A stretch of 64,000 nucleotides of DNA from Fidelibacterota bacterium (GTDB taxonomy: Bacteria; Pseudomonadota; Alphaproteobacteria; Rhodospirillales; Rhodospirillaceae): NCBI GenBank assembly GCA_947475295.1, contig CANJLF010000010.1, forward strand, positions 34,241 through 98,240, in the 5' to 3' direction. Under the pieces are notes generated by a model, which was not told the origin of the DNA, ran no database searches, and saw only the letters and a list, made by a program, of their open reading frames with translations. Positions within the stretch are counted from its first letter, which is position 1. Each line of letters opens with the position of its first letter. The position numbers and the translations under genes were made by a program. Of this stretch, positions 35,741 to 45,085 are shown one piece after another.

Positions 35741-37648
35741 TTAGTTAATTTGCTGTAACTGCAGCTGCGCCTGTAACCGGTCACAAAGGCGCGCCATGAC
35801 GTCCTGCCACTGCCCAGGCGCATTTTGGCGGATGATCGTCGCTGTGGGGTACCATGGCGTGGGGTCGCTGCCCCGCATCCAATACCATAGATTGCCGGTA
35901 GCGGCGGGCACGATAATCCACGTCGGGCGTCCCACGGCGGCGGCCAGGTGTGCCGTCGTGTTACTCACCGAGATTACAAGATCGCAAGCTGCCGCCAGAG
36001 CGGCCACGCCGTCGATATCCTCGCGCAGATCGAGGTCGGGGATATGCGTGATAGAGACGCCCAGTTCGGCCTCGGCCTCAGCGCGCTCAATCGTTGTGTC
36101 GCCATATTGGAGGTCGACGAAACGCGCGCCCGGCATCCGCAAAATCGGTGCCCATTGTTTGAGGTCGAGTGTTTTGTGGTGACCAAGAGCCGGATTGCGG
36201 CTGATCCATGAGATGCCAATGATAGGGCCGGTCGTCGATGGCGCCTCCAGTAACGTCCGGTAGTGTAAGCGCCGTGTTTCGTCGACAGCGAGATAAGATT
36301 TGCGCTTCGGGAAACTCTCCGCACTGGTTCGCAACCAACGGCCTAAGCTTGCTAGCGGACTTTGCCAGCGAATATCGGTGCGCTGCGTCTCCACATCGGG
36401 CGGATTGCGTTTGACGACGGCCTTGAGTCCCGGAAAGGAACGCTCGAACAAATTTACCAGCCGGGCGTCGGTTTCCCAGACTACGGCATGGCCTTGCGCC
36501 ATCAGGTCGGGAAGCATGCTGGCATACAGGATCTTGTCGCCAAGGCCCTGTTCGCCCCAAACCAGCACCGCGCCCTCGTCGCGCTCGCCTCTCCACCAGG
36601 GATAGGGAAAATTCCGCAGCCCGAGTGCAGGAATGTTGCGCCGCCACCGGCACTCGTAGCCGTCCCAACCGGCTTTGAAATCGCCACGCATCAACATGAT
36701 CAAAGCGGCATTTTGCTCGGCTTCGAGAAAATCGCCCTTCAAATTTTGGGCGTGCTGAAATTTTTCCAGCGCCTCGTCTTCGCGGCCCAATCTCTGCAGT
36801 GCGACGCCTTCGTTGTGGCGCGCTTCGGCGAGGTCCGGATGTAGCGCAATGGCCGCGGCGTAGCTTTCCATGGCTTCATCGAGCTGCCCGAGGTCGCGCT
36901 GGACCGCCCCTAGATTATTATAGCCGGCGGGATCCTTCGGATCGAGGGCGATGGCCTTTCGCGCATGCTCGATAGCCTGTTCCAGGTGACCTAGGTCGTG
37001 GAGGACAACGCCAAGATTGACGTGCGCCTCGGCCATATCGGGAACAATCGAAAGCGCCTGGCGGAAACTTGCCGCGGCGTCGTCAAGCCGGCCGGCGGCC
37101 CTGAAAAGAGTTCCGAGATTGTAGTGCGCGCGCGCATGGGTGGGCTGAAGCGTTACGGTCCGCCGGTAACTGGCAACGGCCTCGTCAAAACGGCCCAGGT
37201 CTTGCTGGGTATTACCAAGGTTATTGTAGGCCGATGCGTTGTTAGGCTGGAGAATGAGGGCTCGCTTGTAGCGTGCCGCCGCATCCTCCAACCGCCCCAA
37301 ACCGCGCAGACCATTAGCCAAGGCGAAATGCGCGCCAAAGGCGTTTGGCTCCAGCCTCACGGCTTTTTCCAAAGCTGCCACCGACTCTGCGCCGCGCCCT
37401 AAAGCCTCCAGGGTTATACCAAGATTGGTGAGGTAACCCGCGTGCGGCCCGCTGAGAGCCAAGGCCCGCTGGATATGTTCCACCGACGCCGCCGAACGGC
37501 CGCGCTGCTGTTCAATCACCCCCAGAAGATGCCAGGCATCGGCATGTTTTGGGTGGATGGCTAACACCTGCCGGTAGCCACGCTCGGCCTCATCCAGCCG
37601 GCCGGCCTTGTGCGCTTCAAACGCCGATGCGAAGCCGGCCGGGGTCAT
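35741..37648 (-). CDS. TPR protein with C-terminal GT9-like glycosyltransferase domain
   Basis: A 635-residue protein: about nine TPR units over residues 5-310 (e.g. AHYNLGTLFRAAGRLDDAAASF), then a GT9/heptosyltransferase-like domain. Landmarks are VLVWGEQGLGDKILYASM and the C-terminal donor-site segment ISVSNTTAHLAAAVGRPTW. No signal peptide, so it acts in the cytosol. TPR plus GT9 suggests glycosylation of a protein bound by the TPR superhelix; donor possibly a heptose nucleotide. Its N-terminal TPRs are closely related to those of the 46676 gene beyond the gspF-J operon. Divergent from the next TPR-GT gene. Confidence 0.8.
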   Translation of the reverse strand: MTPAGFASAFEAHKAGRLDEAERGYRQVLAIHPKHADAWHLLGVIEQQRGRSAASVEHIQRALALSGPHAGYLTNLGITLEALGRGAESVAALEKAVRLEPNAFGAHFALANGLRGLGRLEDAAARYKRALILQPNNASAYNNLGNTQQDLGRFDEAVASYRRTVTLQPTHARAHYNLGTLFRAAGRLDDAAASFRQALSIVPDMAEAHVNLGVVLHDLGHLEQAIEHARKAIALDPKDPAGYNNLGAVQRDLGQLDEAMESYAAAIALHPDLAEARHNEGVALQRLGREDEALEKFQHAQNLKGDFLEAEQNAALIMLMRGDFKAGWDGYECRWRRNIPALGLRNFPYPWWRGERDEGAVLVWGEQGLGDKILYASMLPDLMAQGHAVVWETDARLVNLFERSFPGLKAVVKRNPPDVETQRTDIRWQSPLASLGRWLRTSAESFPKRKSYLAVDETRRLHYRTLLEAPSTTGPIIGISWISRNPALGHHKTLDLKQWAPILRMPGARFVDLQYGDTTIERAEAEAELGVSITHIPDLDLREDIDGVAALAAACDLVISVSNTTAHLAAAVGRPTWIIVPAATGNLWYWMRGSDPTPWYPTATIIRQNAPGQWQDVMARLCDRLQAQLQLQQIN

Positions 37649-37762
37649 TCCCGTCCGGCTTTCGAAGTCGTCATTAAAAGGGTATTGATGCGCGTCATAT
37701 CATGTTCAGTGTCTAATCTATCGCCCGTAACGGCAACCATTGAAAAAGCTTAATACCAAGTC

Positions 37763-39454
37763 ATGACCCGCAAGGCCCAGCCTTCCGCAGCCGCCGTGGC
37801 GCAAAAGATGAGCGCGATAACCAATGCGCTTGCCGCCGCGGGCGCTCATCACGCGCAAGGGCAACTCCACCTGGCAGAAGATTTCTATCTCAAAGCCCTG
37901 GCTTTGGACCCAAACAATGCGGATGTAATGCATATGCTGGGCTTGGTTGCGTTTCAGACCGGCCGTGGCCCGGAAGGCATACGCTTAATGAAGCGCGCGG
38001 CGCGAAAAAGTCCGCGTAATGCAGCCATATTCGTGAATCTGGGTGCTGCCTACCGCCAGGCTGGCCAAAATGCCGAAGCTCGCGAGGCTTATGAAACCGC
38101 CATCAAACTCAATTCGCGCCTGTGGGAGGCGCACTACAATCTCGGTAAGCTTCTGACCGATCTTCGGGACTACGAGGGCGCTACAAAGTCCTTTCAAATC
38201 TGTATTGCCATCGACCCCGCGCATCCCGACGCCTTCCTGAGCCTCGGCAATACCCACAAATTTCTCGGCGACGGCGAAAAGGCGCGCGGTGCCTATGAGC
38301 ATGCCATAAAGCTCGCGCCGAAAATGGCCCAAGCCTACGGCAATATCGCGGCCGTTTTGGTGGATCAAAGTATGTTCTCCGAAGCGCTCACGTTCATGGA
38401 TAAGGCGATCGCGATTAATCCCGAGCCTGGTGAATTACGTCACAAGCGCGCGCTGATTGCGCTGCGCCTCGAACAATTTTCGGTGGGGTGGGCAGATTAC
38501 GAAAGCCGCTACCTCGCCGAAACCGAACCTGTCCCACGGTTTCCTGGACCGCCCGCCGATTGGGCGGGCGAGGATTTGTCGGGCAAGACAATCCTGATTT
38601 GGACAGAGCAGGGCGTGGGCGACGAGATCTTGTATGCCAGCATGGTTCACGAAATTGTTGCGCAGGCGCGGCAATGTATCGTGGAATGCTCGCCGCGCAT
38701 GGTGCCGGTCTTCGCACGTTCGTTTCCGCGCGCCAAGGTCGTGCCTTATAAGGCACTCGGCGTTCGAACGACGCCGCCGTCAGAGTTTGATACGCAGATT
38801 TCGGCCGCCAGCCTTGGGAAGTATTTTCGGCCGAACGTCGCGAGTTTTCCTCGCCACCAAGGCTATCTGAAAGCCAATCCCGCGCTCACCGCGGCCTTGC
38901 GCGCCCGCTATCAAGCCATTGCCCCGGGTAATTTGATTGTCGGACTTTCCTGGCGCAGTAGAAATACCGAGATCGGCGAAGGGAAGAGCGCAGATCTTTC
39001 GACCTGGGGCGAGGTCCTCCACACACCCGGTGTGACGTTCGTCAATCTACAGTACGGCGACTGCGCGGAAGATTTAGCGAACGTCAAACGCGCCCTTGGC
39101 GTGGATATCGTTCAAGACCCAGATATCGATCCGCTGAAAAGCATGGATGATTTCTTTGCGCAAGTGGCGGCCATGGATATGGTCATCACCACATCCACTG
39201 CAACGGTCCATGTCGCAGGCAGCCTCAATGTCCCCACGTGTCTGCTGCTGACCGCCGGCCCTGCCAGCTTGTGGTATTGGTTTCTCGATCGCGCGGACAG
39301 TCCTTGGTATCCCGCGGTGCAGATTTTCAGAAGCCCCCCTGCAGACAGCACGTTTGGCAAAAAATGGTGGAATGCCGGGGTCATCAGCGTTGGCAAAGCC
39401 TTAGCGACTAAGAGCATCGAGCACCGCGCCGGTATCACCGCGCGGCCGGCATAG
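37763..39454 (+). CDS. TPR protein with C-terminal GT9-like glycosyltransferase domain
   Basis: A 563-residue protein with about six TPRs (residues ~20-235) and a GT9-like domain from ~245: ILIWTEQGVGDEILYASM, then ATVHVAGSLNVPTCLLL near the C-terminus. The N-terminal ~25 residues are Ala-rich and low complexity but not a signal peptide. It is 16 bases before another TPR-GT gene with which it shares the closest pattern (IVGLSWRSRN, QYGDCAEDL). Predicted cytosolic, possibly protein-directed, glycosyltransferase. Note that the motif reads TSTATVHVAG where most paralogues have SNTTAHLAG. Confidence 0.78.
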   Translation: MTRKAQPSAAAVAQKMSAITNALAAAGAHHAQGQLHLAEDFYLKALALDPNNADVMHMLGLVAFQTGRGPEGIRLMKRAARKSPRNAAIFVNLGAAYRQAGQNAEAREAYETAIKLNSRLWEAHYNLGKLLTDLRDYEGATKSFQICIAIDPAHPDAFLSLGNTHKFLGDGEKARGAYEHAIKLAPKMAQAYGNIAAVLVDQSMFSEALTFMDKAIAINPEPGELRHKRALIALRLEQFSVGWADYESRYLAETEPVPRFPGPPADWAGEDLSGKTILIWTEQGVGDEILYASMVHEIVAQARQCIVECSPRMVPVFARSFPRAKVVPYKALGVRTTPPSEFDTQISAASLGKYFRPNVASFPRHQGYLKANPALTAALRARYQAIAPGNLIVGLSWRSRNTEIGEGKSADLSTWGEVLHTPGVTFVNLQYGDCAEDLANVKRALGVDIVQDPDIDPLKSMDDFFAQVAAMDMVITTSTATVHVAGSLNVPTCLLLTAGPASLWYWFLDRADSPWYPAVQIFRSPPADSTFGKKWWNAGVISVGKALATKSIEHRAGITARPA

Positions 39455-39469
39455 GGCTTCGGCAATACC

Positions 39470-41425
39470 GTGGAACAGGCCCCGAAAATAATCATAACCC
39501 TGCTGCATCAAGCCGTCGCTCATCATGAGGCCGGGCGTCTGGACGATGCGGAAGCACTTTATGAAAAAGTCATCAAAATCGATTCACGCAATGCCAACGC
39601 TCTGAACCTGCTCGGCGTCATCGCCCAAACGCGCAAAGAATTCGCCGAGGCCAAATCGCTTTTCGCGCGTGCGATTGCAGGCGACCCGAAAATCGCCAGC
39701 ATACATTTCAATCTCGGGAATCTTTTGTCGACGACTCAGGACATCGACGGAGCGCGGAAGTCCTATCTGCAGGCGATAAAACTGAACCCGGGCTTTGTCG
39801 AGGCGCACCTCAATTTGGGGGTCTTGCTGCATGCCGCGAAACGTGAGGAGGAAGCGCTCAGCTGCTTCCGCAATGTCATCGCCCTCGCTCCGCGTGATCC
39901 GCGTGGGCACTTTAATCTTGGACAATGTCTGGTCGCCCTCGCGCGCGTGGACGAGGCGGAAGCCGGCCTTAAGCGCGCCGTTGAACTAAATCCAGCCTAT
40001 CTTGAGGCTCAACTTGAACTTGCTGCCATCTATACAAATGCCGCGCGCCTTGAAGCGGCGATTGAGCATACGCGCAACGCCCTCAGTCTCGATCCGCGGC
40101 CGGAATATTACAGCAATCTTGGCGATCTTCTGCGGCGAACCGGTGAAGTCGATCAGGCCTTGTCGGCTCATATGGCTGCGCTCGAGCGGAGACCTGAAGA
40201 TCCGATTCTGCTGCACAACTACGGCGCCGCGCTATATGCCGCGAGGCGCCTGGACGAAGCCGAGCAGGTTTTTCGAAAATCGATCGCCTATGATTCGAAG
40301 TTCATCAAAGGCTACGCCGGGTTGGCAAAAATATTTGAGCACCGGGAGTTATTTTCCGAGGCCATTGCGATACTCGAGCAGGCTTTGGCGCTCGACCCGA
40401 CCTCGCCGGATCTCATTTTCAAACTTTCATACAGCTATTTGGTGATTGGCGCTTTCGCGGAAGGCTGGAGAAACTATGAGTATCGATTTCTCGGTGCAGA
40501 AAAACGGCAGGCAAAACGGGCCATTCCTCCACCCTATTGGGCAGGCGAAGACTTGCGCGGCAAGACCATTTTGATTTGGACGGAACAGGGAATTGGCGAT
40601 CAGATTTTGTATGCTGGCATGATTCCGGAAATCGTAGAACAAGCTGGGCAGTGCATCATCGAATGCACGCCGCGTCTCGTGCCGATTTTTGCGCGCTCAT
40701 TTCCGCGAGCGACCGTGACGAGCTACCAAAGTCAGGCGTTGGCGACAACGCCGGCGGCGGGCGTTGACTATCAAATTCCTGTCGCCAGCTTGGGACAGTT
40801 TCTGCGGACTGATTTTGAAAGTTTTCCAAGCCGCCCTGGGTTCTTGAAGGCCGACGTCGCGCGAACACAGTCACTGCGCGCGCGCTATCAGGCGATCGCG
40901 CCCGGAAATTTGATCGTCGGGGTGTCGTGGCGAAGCAAAAACGAAGACATCGGCAGCATTAAAAGCGCGGATTTGTCGGCCTGGACGCCGGTGTTGACGG
41001 TTCCCGGCGTGACTTTTGTCAATCTCCAGTACGGCGATTGCCGGGAAGAGTTGGCAGCGGTGAAGCGCAATGCGGGAATCGAAATATTTCAAGATGCTGA
41101 AGTCGATTCGCTGCGGGACATGGAGGGCTTTTTTGCGCAGGTCGCGGCGATGGATCTCATCATCAGCACGTCCAATACTGCGATTCATGTGGCCGGAAGC
41201 CTCAATGTCCCGACCTGGTTACTGCTTTATGGAAGCCCCGGGGACCTTTGGTATTGGTTCCGGAATCGCACCGACAGTCCCTGGTACGCATCGCTGAAGA
41301 TTTTACGGCAGTCGTCTCATGTTATTGAAAGTGTTGGAGAATCTCCGTGGCGTGCGTTGCTTGGGCAGGTGTCGGAGGACTTGCGCCTCATATCTAAGGC
41401 GGCGCCGGCAATACCCGCGCCCTAG
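39470..41425 (+). CDS. TPR protein with C-terminal GT9-like glycosyltransferase domain
   Basis: A 651-residue protein starting with GTG, with about nine TPRs (residues ~5-320) and a GT9-like C-terminal domain: ILIWTEQGIGDQILYAGM, VASLGQFLR, and ISTSNTAIHVAGSLNVPTW. It follows the previous paralogue by 16 bases, so the two form an operon, and it precedes the promoter of the secreted 41697 protein. The close pair probably arose by tandem duplication. Function inferred as for the other TPR-GT9 proteins; acceptor unknown. Confidence 0.78.
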   Translation: MEQAPKIIITLLHQAVAHHEAGRLDDAEALYEKVIKIDSRNANALNLLGVIAQTRKEFAEAKSLFARAIAGDPKIASIHFNLGNLLSTTQDIDGARKSYLQAIKLNPGFVEAHLNLGVLLHAAKREEEALSCFRNVIALAPRDPRGHFNLGQCLVALARVDEAEAGLKRAVELNPAYLEAQLELAAIYTNAARLEAAIEHTRNALSLDPRPEYYSNLGDLLRRTGEVDQALSAHMAALERRPEDPILLHNYGAALYAARRLDEAEQVFRKSIAYDSKFIKGYAGLAKIFEHRELFSEAIAILEQALALDPTSPDLIFKLSYSYLVIGAFAEGWRNYEYRFLGAEKRQAKRAIPPPYWAGEDLRGKTILIWTEQGIGDQILYAGMIPEIVEQAGQCIIECTPRLVPIFARSFPRATVTSYQSQALATTPAAGVDYQIPVASLGQFLRTDFESFPSRPGFLKADVARTQSLRARYQAIAPGNLIVGVSWRSKNEDIGSIKSADLSAWTPVLTVPGVTFVNLQYGDCREELAAVKRNAGIEIFQDAEVDSLRDMEGFFAQVAAMDLIISTSNTAIHVAGSLNVPTWLLLYGSPGDLWYWFRNRTDSPWYASLKILRQSSHVIESVGESPWRALLGQVSEDLRLISKAAPAIPAP

Positions 41426-41575
41426 GGCTAGTCTCGGACTCATTCCCTAAAAGGCGCGCATGTGCGAAGTAACGCTTTGCACCGGCCGCATTGTGGACAT
41501 TTAGCAAAAGTTAAGAATCCACTAAATGCGCCACCGTCAACGACTTAATAGGATTAATGGGGGCCAAAGATGGGC

Positions 41576-41604
41576 TTGACTTTGGTTAGCTGGCGCGGTG
41601 TTAT
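41576..41604 (+). promoter_or_regulatory. Probable sigma70-type promoter of the secreted protein gene
   Basis: TTGACT (41576-41581) and TGTTAT (41599-41604) separated by 17 bases. The -35 matches five of six consensus positions and the -10 four of six. It would give a 5' leader of about 85 bases before the ATG at 41697. Good strength for a GC-rich genome. Confidence 0.6.
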
Positions 41605-41660
41605 GCAAGTGCGCTGACGGGCGCAGCTGTGCTTGCCTGTGCGCAGACACGGCTTTGTTG

Positions 41661-41672
41661 ACAGATATCTGT
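41661..41672. repeat. 12-bp perfect palindrome in the 5' leader
   Basis: ACAGATATCTGT, a perfect palindrome, lies downstream of the promoter and eight bases before AAGGGG (41680-41685), the likely ribosome-binding site of the 41697 gene. It may be a regulator site or a small leader hairpin. Confidence 0.5.
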
Positions 41673-41696
41673 AACTCCTAAGGGGATCCTATAATT

Positions 41697-43148
41697 ATGA
41701 ACAAACAATCTCTCTACGTGTTCGGCGGAGCGCTGCTTGCTTCGACGGCGCTGACGACCGCCGGTCAGGCGGCCATTGTCCAGCAGACCACGGGCCTTAC
41801 CGCAACTCCCGCGACGACCACCATCACGACGAAGGCAGTTGCCACCGAAGTGTTCAGCGCGACGGCGGTCACCGCCACCGCCTTTACGCTCTTCACCAGC
41901 GCGTCGACCTTGAACGGCCAGATCCTGATCGATTTCGCCGCTAACCTGAGCGCGGGCTTCAACGTCCAGCTCAATGTCACCGGCGCGGCCTTCACCGGCA
42001 CCGTTGGCACGGTCGTCTATGCTCAGACCAGCACTGGCGTCCTCAGGGCTTCTATCTCGGTTACGGGCTGCTCCACGCAGGTCCTGCCGGATAAGATCCT
42101 CATCACCGGTTGTACGCCTCAAGGTACAACGACTGCCAGCCGCGCGGATGCGATCGCCATCACCGGCATGCAGTTCTATCAGGCTCAAGCCCTGGCGACT
42201 GCCGGCAACGCGATCAAGCTCGATGGCTTGGTCATGAACGCCGCCGGCACAGTCACCTTCGAAGTGATCACGCAGGTCTCGCTTATCACCAGCAAGAGCG
42301 CTGTTGAATCAGCTATTCAGACCGCCTCGGCGGTTACCATCGACAACAACGCCACACCGGCCTTCGCCACCTTTACCAGTCCGGTCGGCGCGACGGCGAC
42401 TTTGGGAACCATCCACTTCTCGGTGACCAGCGCTTACACGGCGGACTTCTCCAACCAGTACCTCTCGAACGCCTCCTTGTTCAGCGGCGCTGAAGTGAAG
42501 ATCACGCACAGCGCGCTGAGCGATCCTTCCTTGCTCAGTGTTGCGGTAACCTCCTCTGGAACGAAGACTCTCGGTGACTTCGTCTCTGGCACGGTATCCT
42601 TCCGGACTCCGGCGGCCAACCTCGATGGCGCAACCGTCAGCATGGTCTTCAACGGAACCAGCGCGATCTTGGCGAGCTCTGGTACCGCTTCGGTCAACGT
42701 TACGCCGGGCACGGTATCCGGTGGCGCCGCTAAGGCTCCTGCTGCGGTCTCCGGCAACCTCGCGGCTCTGTCGCGTGGCGGTCTGAGCGTGGAACTGAAC
42801 ACGATGCAGCCGACCGCTGGTCTGGGTAGCACCTTGTATCGTTCTTACATGCGTATCGCGAACACCAGCGCTCTTGACGGTGTCGCGACCATCACGGTGA
42901 AGAACGACGGCACGGGCGCCCTCATCGGCAGCTTCACGACCACCATCACTGCTGGCAGCACCAAGCAACTTGGCTCCGCCGATATCGAAGCCAATATCTC
43001 GACTGCTGCGGCCACAGGCGCGATGTACAAAGTGGTCGTGTCCGGAAGCTTCAACGGTTACGCCCAGCTCCTGATGTGGAACAGCGTGACGGGTATCTTC
43101 TCTGACCTGTCGGGCTTCCGTAACGGCGCTCTGACCGCTGATCCGTAA
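41697..43148 (+). CDS. Thr/Ser/Ala-rich secreted protein, candidate T2SS substrate or surface-layer protein
   Basis: A 483-residue protein with a Sec signal peptide (about 25 residues, cleavage near GQA^AIV). About half of the mature chain is Ala, Thr, Ser or Gly, with many beta-branched residues, the composition of exported beta-rich surface proteins and a good substrate for O-glycosylation. Two cysteines (near residues 123 and 138) could form a disulfide. The C-terminus ends with YAQLLMWNSVTG and a short FSDLSGFRNG motif. It has its own promoter and a strong terminator, and lies between a TPR-GT operon and gspF. I recognise no family. Role as secreted substrate is inferred from position, signal and composition. 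Confidence 0.72.
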   Translation: MNKQSLYVFGGALLASTALTTAGQAAIVQQTTGLTATPATTTITTKAVATEVFSATAVTATAFTLFTSASTLNGQILIDFAANLSAGFNVQLNVTGAAFTGTVGTVVYAQTSTGVLRASISVTGCSTQVLPDKILITGCTPQGTTTASRADAIAITGMQFYQAQALATAGNAIKLDGLVMNAAGTVTFEVITQVSLITSKSAVESAIQTASAVTIDNNATPAFATFTSPVGATATLGTIHFSVTSAYTADFSNQYLSNASLFSGAEVKITHSALSDPSLLSVAVTSSGTKTLGDFVSGTVSFRTPAANLDGATVSMVFNGTSAILASSGTASVNVTPGTVSGGAAKAPAAVSGNLAALSRGGLSVELNTMQPTAGLGSTLYRSYMRIANTSALDGVATITVKNDGTGALIGSFTTTITAGSTKQLGSADIEANISTAAATGAMYKVVVSGSFNGYAQLLMWNSVTGIFSDLSGFRNGALTADP

Positions 43149-43180
43149 GCTAAATAGTCTCGTCTAAGGAGACGGCGAAA

Positions 43181-43209
43181 GGGGGGGATGTTTTCATCCC
43201 CCCCTTTTT
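43181..43209 (+). terminator. Strong intrinsic terminator after the secreted protein gene
   Basis: A perfect 10-bp stem, GGGGGGGATG and CATCCCCCCC, closes a TTTT loop and is followed by TTTTT. It insulates the secreted-protein gene from gspF, consistent with a separately and strongly expressed transcript. Confidence 0.93.
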
Positions 43210-43372
43210 CTTGCCCGCATTTCCGGGCGAGGCGGCTTTCCGCGATTCGGCCGGTTCGCCCGAGTCGGCCCCGAGGACATATTCGGATGACACATTCTTA
43301 AGTGATTGTTTTGCTTGATTTGGTGCTATCTACAGGCGGTTCCCACCTCAATCGGTTTAAACACTTACGGCG

Positions 43373-44581
43373 ATGGTCAGCAGTTTCGACTATCAGGCTC
43401 TCGACAATGGCGGTCACGTCGTAAAGGGCAGCATCGTTGCCGGAAGCGAACGTCACGCCTTGCGCGCCATCGAGGCGCAGGGGCTGGCGCCTTTGTCGGT
43501 CCTGCCCTCGCGGGCGACGACGACCTCGCGCGTACTATTTCAACGCGCGCCGCAGACCCAGGAAATTATTCTGTCTTTGAAGCAGCTCTCCTTGCTGCTG
43601 ACCTCGGGCGTCCCCATGATTCGCGCCATTGAAACGCTCAAACAACAGCGCCTGCATCCCGATATTTCGAGCGGCTTTGCCGACCTGGAGCGCCGCCTTC
43701 GCACTGGTCAGGCCTTTACCACGTCGCTCCCGATTTCACTGCCGATGTTGCCGGCCTATGTCACACAACTCGCGGCCGCCGGCGAAGCTATCGGGCGTCT
43801 CGGCGAGGCGCTGGCGGATGCCGTCACGCAAATGGCCTATGAGCATCAGGTGCGCCAAGACATCCGCAATGCCCTGACATATCCGGCGGTGCTGATCGTT
43901 GCTGGGCTAACCGCGGTGCTGTTTATCTTTATCGTCGTTGTGCCGCGATTCTCGGCCATGCTGGCTCAAGCCAAGGCGCCGCTGCCGTGGATATCAATGG
44001 TGGTGCTTAATACCGGCATGTTCCTCAATGCCCACCGCATGTTGCTGTTCATTGCCGCCGTCGCATTCTTCAGCGCGGCGACCTGGGCGCTGCGCAATAA
44101 AGAATATATGTCCGCGTTGCGTGAACGCGCGGCAAAAATGCCGCTGCTGGGATCATGGCTTCTTGAGTCGGATCTGGCGCGGTGGGCCTTCATGCTCGGT
44201 ACAATGTTTGCCAACGGCGTGGAGCTGACCAAGGCGCTGGACCTTGCGCGTGACAGCGTCTCGTTGCCGAGCCTGCGGGCCCGGCTCGACCAGGTCAGCA
44301 AAATGGTGCGCGCCGGCAAGTCGCTTTCCGCAGCCATGGCGGAACAGCGCGCTTTCAACGACACGGCCGTAAGTCTTGTTCAGGTCGGCGAGGAGTCGGG
44401 CCAGATCGACGAGATGCTGCGGTCCTTAGCCAAGCTGTATGATGATTCCGGCCGCCAGCGCATGAAGCAGTTTCTGATCCTGCTGGAACCGGCCGCCATT
44501 CTGCTTATCGGCGTGGTCGTTGGTGGCATTGTCGCGGCGATTATGTTAGCCATCACCAGCATCAACCAGGTCGCGCTGTAA
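43373..44581 (+). CDS. gspF: T2SS inner-membrane platform protein GspF
   Basis: A 402-residue GspF/PilC family protein: two cytoplasmic four-helix repeats (SLKQLSLLLTSGVPMIRAIE; LGTMFANGVELTKAL) and three membrane helices (~171-193, ~217-238, ~370-394). It begins FDYQALDNGGHVVKG, the family start. GspF connects the GspE ATPase with the growing pseudopilus. First gene of the plus-strand operon F-G-H-I-J; gspG's frame begins directly behind its TAA. Confidence 0.95.
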   Translation: MVSSFDYQALDNGGHVVKGSIVAGSERHALRAIEAQGLAPLSVLPSRATTTSRVLFQRAPQTQEIILSLKQLSLLLTSGVPMIRAIETLKQQRLHPDISSGFADLERRLRTGQAFTTSLPISLPMLPAYVTQLAAAGEAIGRLGEALADAVTQMAYEHQVRQDIRNALTYPAVLIVAGLTAVLFIFIVVVPRFSAMLAQAKAPLPWISMVVLNTGMFLNAHRMLLFIAAVAFFSAATWALRNKEYMSALRERAAKMPLLGSWLLESDLARWAFMLGTMFANGVELTKALDLARDSVSLPSLRARLDQVSKMVRAGKSLSAAMAEQRAFNDTAVSLVQVGEESGQIDEMLRSLAKLYDDSGRQRMKQFLILLEPAAILLIGVVVGGIVAAIMLAITSINQVAL

Positions 44582-44635
44582 ATGACTTGCGCCCGTGATC
44601 CGAAAAAAGCCAGCTCTGATATGAGGAAATCCATC

Positions 44636-45085
44636 ATGTCCATCTCCCTGAAGGCGGGCCAGGCCGGGTTCACCCTGCTCGAGATGCTCGTCGTGTTGGT
44701 GATTATGGGCCTGCTTGCGGGCCTTGTCGGGCCGCAACTCCTATCCCGCGTCGACACGTCCAAGGTTTCGGCTGCATCAACCCAGTCGCGGATGCTCAAG
44801 ACGTCCCTTGAGACCATGCGTCTGGATGTCGGCCGTTTCCCGACCAAAGAAGAGGGGCTCGAGCTCCTGAATAACCCGCCCAAGGACGAGCGTTTGGCGC
44901 GTCGCTGGCACGGACCTTATTTGAGCGAGGACGTGCCGCTTGATCCCTGGGGAAACCCCTACGTTTATGCCCCCGAGAATGATTCGGCCATCGTGCTCTA
45001 TAGCTTAGGGGCCGACGGCAAACCCGGCGGCGAAGGTACGAACGCGGATGTCGGAATTCTTCCAAAAACACAAGCCCAGCCCTAA
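44636..45085 (+). CDS. gspG: T2SS major pseudopilin GspG
   Basis: A ~149-residue pseudopilin with site AGQAG^FTLLEMLVVLVIMGLLAGLVG (short: G^FTLLEM), Glu at +5, and the GspG-typical C-terminal region (GRFPTKEEGLELL, LDPWGNPYVY) that binds calcium in homologues. I chose the ATG at 44636 with AGGAA upstream, which gives a short leader; upstream in-frame ATGs at 44582 and 44621 would make it longer. Assembles the pseudopilus that pushes substrates through GspD. Confidence 0.94.
   Translation: MSISLKAGQAGFTLLEMLVVLVIMGLLAGLVGPQLLSRVDTSKVSAASTQSRMLKTSLETMRLDVGRFPTKEEGLELLNNPPKDERLARRWHGPYLSEDVPLDPWGNPYVYAPENDSAIVLYSLGADGKPGGEGTNADVGILPKTQAQP

Noticed and set aside
41658..41695. Perfect TTGACA and TATAAT pair before the 41697 start
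   Set aside because: Spacing is 26 bases, too long for sigma70, and TATAAT overlaps the region between ribosome-binding site and ATG. The 41576-41604 pair has 17-base spacing.
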